Assembly: GCA_000333855.2 (NCBI GenBank)
Contig: CM007314.1
Span: forward strand, 1,167,768-1,231,767
Direction: 5' to 3'
Source: Endotrypanum monterogeii
Taxonomy: Eukaryota > Euglenozoa > Kinetoplastea > Trypanosomatida > Trypanosomatidae
Length of the DNA stretch: 64,000 nucleotides
In this document: positions 32,502 to 41,181 of the stretch, in pieces
Position numbering within the stretch: the first letter of the stretch is position 1
Layout: each line of letters opens with the position of its first letter
The notes under the pieces: generated by a model
Databases searched by the model: none
Told to the model about the DNA's origin: nothing
What the model saw: only the letters and a program-made list of their open reading frames with translations
Position numbers and translations under genes: made by a program

Positions 32502-33461
32502 TCAGGGAAAGTTCTCCACAACTGCAAACATATCATCGCCGTTTTTCTCCGCATCAAATCCTGCATCACCCGCTCGCTGCCGTTTTGGGCGTGTTTTGTT
32601 CACTTGCTGAGTGCGTCGTGTGGGCAATGCGTTGTCGATTGCACTCGCCCAGTCTGGAGTCCCGGCAGCACGCATCTGCTCGTACTGAATAAGAACCTCC
32701 ACAACGTGATTGATCGTCAATACCTTGCACCGGTTACCAAGCTCCACGCTTTCTTTGATGGGCAGTCGAGCTGAGCGCACACCGTGTCGTTGAGCGGAAG
32801 CGTAGCTTAGACCTTTGTGCGAGTTGTGGTCAACGAATGCACCGACAATGTACACCGTGTCTGGTTCGATGCTGTCCAGTGTATCCGGCGCGTCGGCGGT
32901 GAGAAAAACGACCTCCCTCTGCGAAAACAGTTCACTCCAGTGCTGTGCTCGAGTAACGCTGGGCGGAAATCGGCGAAATCCCTCGAAGTTGTCAAGCGAT
33001 TGTAGCACGGCAGCTTGGGCGGTAGCGTCGTGGTCGGTGTCGCTAGCTTCCTTGCCCAACAATGACGTAATGACTGGTCGAAATGGGAAGCCAGCAGCGC
33101 GCAAGGCACTGTAGCTGAACTTGACCTGCGACACGGTGCTTTTTGTGTTGGCTACTGTCATGCACCAGGCAAAGCTGAGGTCGAAGACAATAACCGGCAC
33201 ATGTGGGTCAGCGAGCTGCTCCTCGCACCGCCTCACCAGTGAAGCCTCAGCCTGGCGACGCTTCTCGTGCAGGAGTGCAGCTTCAGTGCGCCGAGCTGCC
33301 TTCTCCTCATCTGACAGATGTTCCCATTCTGCCTGCTGTGCCTTTTGTCGGTCAGCAGCAGCGACCTTCCTTCGCATTTTTTTCTCCATTTTTTTTTTCT
33401 GCCAAAACTCACGCTTTTCCTCCTCCGACCACACTTGCGCTGGCGGCGGTGCGAAACACAT
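32502..33461 (-). CDS. TRM10: Trm10-family tRNA (guanine-9-N1)-methyltransferase
   Basis: 319 residues. The SPOUT methyltransferase domain spans about 85-270. Family motifs: PVIVFDLSFAW (about 89-99), FPFRPV, the active-site block TVYIVGAFVDHNSHKGLSYA (about 202-221) with the aspartate of VDHN (D211) that acts in catalysis in Trm10, and VRSARLPI (about 228-235). The N-terminal 80 residues are a charged helical region (EEEKREFWQKKKMEKKMRRK), as in yeast Trm10, and the C-terminus is basic (RPKRQR). It methylates N1 of the purine at position 9 of tRNAs using S-adenosylmethionine. Start at the ATG 33461. A coding-like stretch with its own ATG at 33619 lies just upstream in another frame, so the true N-terminus may be longer if a frameshift is present. 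Confidence 0.93.
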   Translation of the reverse strand: MCFAPPPAQVWSEEEKREFWQKKKMEKKMRRKVAAADRQKAQQAEWEHLSDEEKAARRTEAALLHEKRRQAEASLVRRCEEQLADPHVPVIVFDLSFAWCMTVANTKSTVSQVKFSYSALRAAGFPFRPVITSLLGKEASDTDHDATAQAAVLQSLDNFEGFRRFPPSVTRAQHWSELFSQREVVFLTADAPDTLDSIEPDTVYIVGAFVDHNSHKGLSYASAQRHGVRSARLPIKESVELGNRCKVLTINHVVEVLIQYEQMRAAGTPDWASAIDNALPTRRTQQVNKTRPKRQRAGDAGFDAEKNGDDMFAVVENFP

Positions 33462-35237
33462 GTGCTGTGCGAAAGGTCTGATGCATTATTAAGAGATTCG
33501 TCTGCGTTCGAGCTGCGCTCATCGATGTCGGAAGCCAGCGAGACAGATGGCGCACAAGGTGCCGCTGAAGACGCAGCGACGGTGACCGCAGCAGCAACTG
33601 GAGCCGTCGCTAATGACATCGCTAAAGATATTCAAACACGCCGGATAGCTGCTACCCTCCCCTGGTAACTGCTTTTCCTTGGATATCTGTATGTGTATTT
33701 TTCAATCCTGCACACATGTGGAGGGACAGTTATGGGTTAAAGTTGTTGTCGTACAAACAACGATGCAGGGATGTCGGAGTAAAAAAGTGTGTGACGCATA
33801 GACAAGAGTCGGATGACCATATGTACGGCAAACAAAAAAAAAACGGTAAAAAGTGACTGTATTTGACAAGATGGAGACCACGAAAAGCATCCGCACAAAC
33901 AGGCGGCTGCCTTAACGTGAGTGTGTGTGAGGAGGGGGGGAAGGAGGGGAACATCGCCCATCGTAGCCTTGGGGTTCAAGGTGAGTATATGGGGAGGGAA
34001 GCGAAGGGAGAACAGAGGCCATAATGTAGACCCCTGTCGCAGGTTCGAGAGACAAAGGTACACATAGCACCACCACACTCGTTTTTTTTCCCTCACATTT
34101 GCAACACACGGTTGTTGACTTGTTGTTGTTTCATTACAAGGACCAAGGCTTCTACGTCGACTTACTCCTGGGAAAAGAAGGGAACGGAGAAGAGATACGA
34201 ACAGTGACACAAGGATGCATTTATTGTCACGATGGAAAAGAAAAGACAAAAAAAAGGGGAGAGAAAGAGGTTTTTCATTGGTGCGAGTGTAATGAGGAGC
34301 TTCAAAACCCTTTAATCAGCGTCTCTAACCCGCTGTATGAACTCATATGATAACTCACCTCCACACTATACCTCCGTCCCACCACAGACCCATTGTGTAG
34401 AAGCAGCAATGCACGTACCTGACAACGGCATGCAAGACATGGTACCAAGGGGGTCCGACCTTTCCTTCAACGCTACGCAACACACGCTTTGGAAGCAGCC
34501 CTCCATCAACTCCAAATTTCTGCCGGTGGATATGCGGAACATATTCCTTGGGAGAGCAATATAATTGTTCCAACAAGGGGAAAGCGAGAGTCATGTCAAA
34601 ATAATTTCAAGTCACTAGCGATATATATATATTTTTTTTTTTGATGGAGGTAGCAGAAGTATGTAGTGATAATACGCTTCGCATCCGGTCAGTGGCTTTG
34701 CCGATGGAATACTCCTCAATTTCCAACGCCGAAGAGCAGCAGCGAAGAGTTCACCTGCATGTCATCATCGGAAGTACCCGAGACGTCACCACCTGTGGTG
34801 ACGAGCTGACCGGATATGGAGGTTTGCTTGACTTCCCAGCACCCTCTAGGTACCAGACCATGATGGCCCGCGTAGAGGATGTGCCCTGTCATCGAAACGA
34901 GGTTATGTTGAACGAATAAAAAGAAAATCTTAGTAGGTGACACACAATGCACTCGAATCAACACATGCCTGAAAAAAAGAAAGCTAAACCATCAGACGGG
35001 ATGCAGTGTGTGCGTGCGTGCGTGCGCACCTAGTGAAAAGGAGGAGGTAGACAAAGTGCAGGAGCCCCATTCCATTATAATGTGCATCTCACTAATGTCG
35101 TGCAAAGGGAGTGTAACGCACTCTGACTTTACTTGTCAGCTTCAAAGAGAGACTTGTCAAGGAAAGACGGATACCGCTCCCCTCCCCCTTCCGCACTATC
35201 GTTCACCGTTCCATTGACCCACCATCATCGGCGCGTC
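33462..35237. other. 1.8-kb spacer
   Basis: No supported gene. The first 160 bases (33462-33620) look coding-like in minus-strand frame 33619 and may belong to Trm10. The rest is presumed homoserine kinase 3' UTR. Frames of 75-92 codons near 34340-34960 occur on both strands and show no family features. Confidence 0.6.
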
Positions 35238-36263
35238 CTAGATGCTCGTGTACTGAATATTTGTACGTACAGTTGTTGTACCAGATAGGTGCGCACCCCG
35301 ATCAGACGGAACCGTGATGATCGCCCGCCCATGCACACCAACGGCCTCCGCAGCCTTCACCATTGCCTCCGCCACCACCTCGGCTTTGCGCTCCTCTCTC
35401 GGCTGCGAGAGGAGGTCACCGTGACGGCCGGAAACCAAGGCGCAGACAGTGGGACCTGAGCCGGAGAGGAAAGCATACACAGCACCCGCCTCGCGCGCAG
35501 CCTTTGCGCAGGGATTGTAGTGCGAGTAGAGTGCCTGAGAACGCTGCTGCTCGTGTAGACGGTCGCCCACGTCTTTCAGCATCCGCAAATCCCCGGTAGA
35601 GAGGGCGGTGACCAGAATAGCGGTGCGGGAGATATTGTAGACGGCGTCGCTGAGTGCTACTGTCGTGGGCACCAAGTCTCTGGTGACATGGGTACTGCCC
35701 TTCATGAGTTTATGTGGCACGAAGACCACAATTGAGAGGTTTTTGGGGGTGGGCACTTGGTAGGTCATGATGCTGCCATTTTCTTTTTTGTACCCAAGCT
35801 GAATACCGCCGTAAATGGCCGGTGCTGCGTTGTCAGGATGACCCTCGATCTTCGAGATGACGGAGAGCAACGCCTCACTGTTGTGTGTCTCCATCGTGAG
35901 ACCGCAAAGCGTCATGCCCGCGATGAAGCCGGCTGCGGCCGCTGCGGAAGATGAGCCACAGCCGCACCCGTACGGAATGTTGTTGTGCATGATGAACTTC
36001 AGCGGTGGCATGCTTTTGTGCGCGTACTCCTCGAATGCGATCTTGCAAGTTCTCACTACCATATTCTCCTCGTCGGTGCTGATGTATTCCTGGCCTTCTC
36101 CAGTAACCATCATGGAAAAAGTATCCGCCTCCTCTACCGTCAGCTCCATAAAAATGGAAAGCGCCATTCCGAGGGTATCATAAGCAGGTCCGAGGTTCGC
36201 CGTTGTCGCTGGGACGCGAAGTCGGACCTTCTTGGGGAGGGACTCGGCAGTTTCGTTGGACAT
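35238..36263 (-). CDS. thrB: Homoserine kinase (GHMP family)
   Basis: 341-residue GHMP-family kinase. N-terminal RLRVPATTANLGPAYDTLGM (about 14-33) is the homoserine-binding start of ThrB. The ATP-binding GHMP motif IPYGCGCGSSSAAAAAG lies at about 96-112. KIEGHPDNAAPAIYGG and the C-terminal AFLSGSGPTVCALV (GHMP C motif) complete the set. It phosphorylates L-homoserine to O-phosphohomoserine, the step before threonine synthase. Length is normal. The frame is open to 36464 without a better start; the ATG at 36263 lies directly before the conserved start, and a poly(T) tract with AG at 36325-36326 gives a short leader. No targeting signal, so presumably cytosolic. Confidence 0.95.
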   Translation of the reverse strand: MSNETAESLPKKVRLRVPATTANLGPAYDTLGMALSIFMELTVEEADTFSMMVTGEGQEYISTDEENMVVRTCKIAFEEYAHKSMPPLKFIMHNNIPYGCGCGSSSAAAAAGFIAGMTLCGLTMETHNSEALLSVISKIEGHPDNAAPAIYGGIQLGYKKENGSIMTYQVPTPKNLSIVVFVPHKLMKGSTHVTRDLVPTTVALSDAVYNISRTAILVTALSTGDLRMLKDVGDRLHEQQRSQALYSHYNPCAKAAREAGAVYAFLSGSGPTVCALVSGRHGDLLSQPREERKAEVVAEAMVKAAEAVGVHGRAIITVPSDRGAHLSGTTTVRTNIQYTSI

Positions 36264-36324
36264 AATTGGGGAGACCGGGTTCTGATCCTTGAAGTGTTTC
36301 GAGCAGCCGTGAGAGACACAGCAC

Positions 36325-36355
36325 CTCACGGTGGTAAAAAAAAAAAAACGAGGGA
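36325..36355 (-). promoter_or_regulatory. Candidate spliced-leader acceptor for homoserine kinase
   Basis: Minus strand: a pyrimidine-rich tract with a run of 13 T is followed by AG at 36325-36326, about 62 bases above the ATG. Confidence 0.45.
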
Positions 36356-36692
36356 AGAGGGAGAAAATAAAGGAAGGCAACTCTTTTCGTCTAGCCTCGA
36401 GTGTCCGATCGAGGGGGAGGAGAGGCCGACAGGAAAGGAAAAAAAAATATGAGGCTGCAAGCAAAACGTTAGTTTAGGGGAAATTCACGTTGCGTCCGCA
36501 TAGGAAATTCAAAAAAGAAAAGCAGGTGGCGCGTTGTGAAAGCAGCGGAAAGATGGGTACCAACAGAGAAAAATGGGAGATAAGTATAATGTTCATTGAT
36601 AATGAGCCGTCACAAAGGAAGGACAGAAAAAAAAAAGTGCGGTGAGGAGCAGCGAGGCTAACACAACCGGCATAGAGCCAAAGATCAAAGAT

Positions 36693-37024
36693 CCACTCTT
36701 CCAACTCCAGTTGACCTCCCCTCGTCTTCACATTTGTGTCTCGCTTTGCGTGCTGGCTCTTCTCATCAGCCAGGATAGCGATCCACGGAAAGAGATGACG
36801 ACGCATCACCTTCTCAAATTCAATCTGCTCCGGCGCCACCTGCCACAAGGGATAAACCGAGGCGACTCTACACAAGCACGAACGGGTTCGGCAGAGCCGC
36901 TGAAGTCCCTCGGAGCCCGCGCCACGTGAAATCGCACCGGTGCACACATATGATCACTTTACCTAGGTGTTTCTTTGCTTCTTTGACAACATTAGTTAGA
37001 CTTAGCTTTGCAACAGAGCACCCC

Positions 37025-37085
<61 letters not shown>

Positions 37086-37091
37086 CACACA
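36693..37091. repeat. Duplicated block, copy A, ending in (CA)n
   Basis: Matches 37141 onward at an offset of 448 bases for about 335 bases, up to a (CA)n tract of different length. Copy A ends in the gap. Confidence 0.9.
37026..37091. repeat. (CA)n microsatellite
   Basis: About 30 CA units, the longest simple repeat in the window, directly beside the gap. Confidence 0.95.
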
Positions 37092-37140
37092 NNNNNNNNN
37101 NNNNNNNNNNNNNNNNNNNNNNNNNNNNNNNNNNNNNNNN
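37092..37140. other. Assembly gap (49 N)
   Basis: Undetermined bases directly between two copies of the same spacer block. Confidence 0.99.
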
Positions 37141-37472
37141 CCACTCTTCCAACTCCAGTTGACCTCCCCTCGTCTTCACATTTGTGTCTCGCTTTGCGTG
37201 CTGGCTCTTCTCATCAGCCAGGATAGCGATCCACGGAAAGAGATGACGACGCATCACCTTCTCAAATTCAATCTGCTCCGGCGCCACCTGCCACAAGGGA
37301 TAAACCGAGGCGACTCTACACAAGCACGAACGGGTTCGGCAGAGCCGCTGAAGTCCCTCGGAGCCCGCGCCACGTGAAATCGCACCGGTGCACACATATG
37401 ATCACTTTACCTAGGTGTTTCTTTGCTTCTTTGACAACATTAGTTAGACTTAGCTTTGCAACAGAGCACCCC

Positions 37473-37515
<43 letters not shown>

Positions 37516-37541
37516 CACACACACACACACACAACACACAC
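37141..37541. repeat. Duplicated block, copy B, ending in (CA)n
   Basis: Second copy of the block at 36693; it continues past an interrupted (CA)n tract at about 37474-37541 into unique sequence. Confidence 0.9.
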
Positions 37542-39046
37542 AAGTGCACAAGCACACAACATCACATGCGGTGAGTCGTGAATGCGTGCTTGGTGGAAAG
37601 GAAGAAGCCCACTACGTTTGTCTTCTGGAGACGCACAGACATAAAAACACAAACAAAGGGCACTTGGGGAGCACAGAAAGCAACCGAAAAGAGCCGATCT
37701 CTCACCACCTTGACATTTGCTCCTTTCTTTAGTTTTCTTTCATCCACTCAACCACAGCAAATGTAACGCAACCCGCACACACACACACACAGACACACAC
37801 AGACACACACAGACCCTGCTCATCATTGTTGACATTCACCCCATCCCCTAACCTCAGGTCGTCCTCGCCCGATGCTAGTCATGAACAGATTCTAAGGGGG
37901 AGAGAGACTGCAACAGAAATACACAAAATGATATCCACTCGCTTGAATTTCTTTTCACTCTTGCATGTTCAACATGTCCATCTGAATATTGTTGGCGTGT
38001 GCGTATGTACCTGAGCCCTCCAACACCTTATCACCCGCGGCACTCGTCTGCAGATTTTACTTGATACCCTTCAAGCATATACAAGGGCGTGAAGAAATAA
38101 AAAAAGGAATGAGACATGGCACCGGAACCTCAACAGTGCATGTGCACCGACCACACCTGACTCAGCTCTCTCTCCCGCTCACGGCGACTCTTTCCCCCCT
38201 AATGCTCTGTTAGCTCACAACTTTTTTTAATGCAGCTTTTTTTTCCTTACGGTGCACCCGCTCATTTTCGATAAAATAGAAAGCAGCATGATCGAGGCAT
38301 ACTTGCACACGCGAATTTATATACACATGAAACCCTGTGCGTGTTCACTGTTCAATGTCTGTTTATCTCCGCTGATACCTTTTCTTCTTTTCTCGATGTG
38401 GAGAGGTTCAAAGGAAGAGGCAACCGTTGAATGGATACCGATTATTCCATCAGTCCAACCGCTAAAAAAGGGAAGGGAGGGAAGGGGGGGAGGTGTGCTC
38501 ATGGAGCAAGAGGAGAGGGAAGACAAAAACTGGGACGACTGGTGTGGATGAGAAAGGGATCGAGGAGGAAAAAAAGGGGGGGCGGGCGAAACCATACAAG
38601 GGAGAAAGAGCAGTCGTGGGACAAAACAACAACAAAAAGAATACGCACAACCTGGCATTCCTCGAAAAAATGCTTTACGTTTTTTTTTTGAGGGATGGAT
38701 TCGTTGACGAGCCGGTGAAGGGGGTAAGTACGACGAGAAACAGGTGCGAGGTGCAGCAGGGCAATGGACAGGTGCGGGGAAGGGGGGGGGGGGCATGGTG
38801 GTATCTGCTGTGGGGAACATGAGAGGCGAAGGGAGGCTCCAAGAAAAAATGTAAAGGGTGGTTGATAATTTCGGTGCCGTTCTTGAAACTCCTTTTTAGT
38901 ACTGATACCACCTATTATACCCCTTGTTTGCCCACAAGCTCATACATACATAAACGCACACACTAACGGGTCTGGCTCGCCTACTCTTTTTTTTTTTGGG
39001 GGGGGACTCATCTGGAACTCATGAATAAATGCAGACTTCGTTACTT

Positions 39047-40039
39047 CTATTCGCGGGCGCGCTGGCGAAAGACGCTCATCTTCACCTTGGAGGCGCCAAT
39101 CACCGGCTGAGACTTGGCAAGCTCATCAAGGACATTGACCTTCTCTGCAAAATCCATGAAGACGTGACCCTTGGCCGAGTTGTTACGCAGGGAAACAAGG
39201 TGCGCAGACATGGGACCGAGGGCGGCGCGGATCTCCTCGTCAGTTACGGCTCCAGTCGTGTTGAACATGAGACGATCACCCAGGGCCTCGGGCGCCTTGC
39301 GCTCACGTGGCGGCGGGCGCTTCGACGCTGGCGCACCTGCCGCGGGGGCAACAGGCTCGGGCGTCGGCTTCTTGCCACCCTCATGCGCCACTACGCGCAG
39401 CGGCTTGTGCTCAGCGGTCTTCACTGGGGCGCTGCTCACCAGGCTGGCCCAGCTCTTTGGCTTGCCGCTCACCGGGGAAGGCGCGGACTTCTCCTCCACC
39501 TCCGCTGAGGCGGTGGTCGCTGCAGGCCCTTCGACTGCCTCCGGCTGGGATTCCGGCTGAGGCTCCGGCGTAGCCGACTTGGCCCTCTTCGCCACATCCG
39601 ACTTCTCTACGACGGCGGGGATCGGCTCAGGCGCCGGCGGCTCGGGAGCGACGGCGCCGATGCGAGCGATCACCTGGTGCCGAATATAGTACCCGTCCAT
39701 GCCATAAGTGTCCTGGAAGGACTCCAGGGTTGTGGTGATGTGGTAGTATTGTTGCATCTCACCAAAAGCAGTAAGCGTAACAAACACATTCACACCACCG
39801 TAGAGGGACGCAGCATTGACGCTGTCCACACGTAAGCGGCTACCCTGCAGCGAGAGGGCCCACTTCTGCACGGCAATGGGTACATATGTGTCGTGCACTT
39901 CAGAGATGCCGAGCTCGAAGTCGTTGACCGTGAGCGTGCAGTGGGGGCCGTAGAGATCGGGGATGTTTGCCGCATTCTTAGCCACACGCTCGACAAAGTC
40001 GACCGTGAACGCGTTCGCAACTTGCTGTGCAGCCGCCAT
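39047..40039 (-). CDS. RBP42: RBP42/G3BP-like RNA-binding protein (NTF2-like domain plus RRM-like C-terminus)
   Basis: 330 residues. The NTF2-like domain (about 5-125) begins with VANAFTVDFVERVAKNAANI and includes DLYGPHCTLTV and GGVNVFVTLTAFGEM, as in G3BP/Rasputin proteins. A proline/glutamate/alanine-rich middle (about 130-245) contains KSWASLVSS, a short motif typical of G3BP-type linkers. The C-terminus (about 255-328) has the beta-alpha-beta pattern of an RRM (RLMFNTTGAVTDEEIRAALG, then GHVFMDF) with weak RNP motifs. T. brucei RBP42 has this architecture, binds coding regions of metabolic mRNAs and travels with polysomes; the neighbouring genes also fit. Cytosolic. The ATG at 40039 is supported by the domain start and by an acceptor site 80 bases above it. 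Confidence 0.88.
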   Translation of the reverse strand: MAAAQQVANAFTVDFVERVAKNAANIPDLYGPHCTLTVNDFELGISEVHDTYVPIAVQKWALSLQGSRLRVDSVNAASLYGGVNVFVTLTAFGEMQQYYHITTTLESFQDTYGMDGYYIRHQVIARIGAVAPEPPAPEPIPAVVEKSDVAKRAKSATPEPQPESQPEAVEGPAATTASAEVEEKSAPSPVSGKPKSWASLVSSAPVKTAEHKPLRVVAHEGGKKPTPEPVAPAAGAPASKRPPPRERKAPEALGDRLMFNTTGAVTDEEIRAALGPMSAHLVSLRNNSAKGHVFMDFAEKVNVLDELAKSQPVIGASKVKMSVFRQRARE

Positions 40040-40118
40040 CTTTCTGATCGCTGTTCTTGCTGGACCTCGCGGTGCGTAGAAGTAGATATGGTGTGTAGGT
40101 GTTTTTTTTTTCTTTCTC

Positions 40119-40152
40119 CTGTGTGAGTAGACAGAAGAAAAAAAAAAAGGTT
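40119..40152 (-). promoter_or_regulatory. Candidate spliced-leader acceptor for RBP42-like gene
   Basis: Minus strand: T12 followed by CTTCTGTCTACTCACAC and AG at 40119-40120. Confidence 0.55.
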
Positions 40153-40625
40153 TGGTTTCGAAGACGAAGGCGCGTGTGCAACCAGATCGCCAGAGAGAAA
40201 GAAGAGAAGGTAACAAAAAAAAAAAGGAAGTGATGAGAACTACAGAAAAAAAAAAACGGGAAACGGAAAAGGGAGATAAATCCCACGAATGTAGGTGTGA
40301 AATAGGGGTGGAAAGTGGGCAAGGAAAAAGCACAGATAGTTTTAGTTAGACAACTAGAGAGCCAATCATGGAGAAGAGACCGAGTGAATCAGGGGGAGAG
40401 CAACTCTGTCCAGTCCATGTGAATGGGTATGTGGGCAAAAGGGAGGGAAGGGGTGTAAGCACAGGTTCGAGGATACAGAATTTTTTTTTTTTTTTGTAAG
40501 CCACGGTAAGGGGGATGAAGGGGGAATGTAGAGTGGGGAAGATGGCAAAATGAGGATCAGCGAGTAGCAGCGGAGTATTCATGGAGGTTGATGTAATGCC
40601 AGAAAGCATTGAAGGGAAAGAATGG
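40153..40625. other. Short spacer
   Basis: No gene seen; plus-strand purine-rich (A-runs and AGG) around a T15 run at 40482-40496. Confidence 0.65.
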
Positions 40626-40895
40626 CTACAGAGGTAACATTTTGCTCCGCCGTGTCTCTCCGAGTAAAGTCATGGGGTAGGGCTTCATCAGTAGGTGGCC
40701 GTCGTCGACAAGATTGAGCAGGATCTTGCCCGGCGCGATGCTATCTGTGGATACAGAGTACAGCAGTCCGTCTGCTATCTTATGTGGAAGTAGACGGCAT
40801 TCGAGTTGCCCACATATATATAAGAGCTTACGCACAGCTGGGGACGTAGCCATTATGTGCGTCCTGTTTGCTGATGTCGGAACCATTCGTGGCAT
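40626..40895 (-). CDS. Small hypothetical protein (up to 89 aa)
   Basis: Not recognised. There are three in-frame ATGs, at 40895, 40886 and 40853, giving 89, 86 or 75 residues. Codon choice over the last 70 codons looks coding (GC-rich third positions), and the protein has an ordered-looking hydrophobic pattern (VRKLLYICGQLECRLLPHK, then GKILLNLVDDGHLLMKPYP). A pyrimidine tract ending in TTTAG near 41010 could receive the spliced leader. Two short ATG frames (39 and 22 codons) would then precede it, which argues for some caution or for translational control. No domain, membrane segment or targeting signal can be named. Confidence 0.5.
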   Translation of the reverse strand: MPRMVPTSANRTHIMATSPAVRKLLYICGQLECRLLPHKIADGLLYSVSTDSIAPGKILLNLVDDGHLLMKPYPMTLLGETRRSKMLPL

Positions 40896-41181
40896 TTTTC
40901 GGGCGGACCGTTTCGGTCCATGTGAAAGGAATAACAATGAACGCACTCATTCCCTCCGCTCTCTCCTTCCTCTGCACCGTTCTCAGTGTGTCGGCAAGGA
41001 GGACACAGTGGTGCGCTAAAGAAATAACGAGGAGAGCAGGTGGGGGTCGCTCGGATGAGACGAGAACGTTTTGGTGATGCGTCGAAACACCGCACTGATG
41101 TTTCCCTCCGCAGTCAACAAGGTCACAGATACAAAATCACGTCCACCGTGCAAGTGCGCACCACCAGGATTCACATGCCCA

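Larger units (their letters stand above)
36356..39046. other. 2.7-kb spacer containing an assembly gap
   Basis: No supported gene. A coding-like GC-rich patch at about 36650-36950 (minus strand) is interrupted in every frame and lies inside the block duplicated around the gap at 37092-37140. The part above 37541 is presumed RBP42-like 3' UTR with (CA)n and purine runs. Confidence 0.6.

Noticed and set aside
34641..34964. Antiparallel frames of 92 (plus) and 82 (minus) codons
   Set aside because: Both lack family features; the plus-strand one runs against the transcription unit.
36474..36947. 157-codon minus-strand frame as a gene
   Set aside because: Starts with GTG, its C-terminal half is T-run-derived, and it partly lies in a gap-flanking duplicate.
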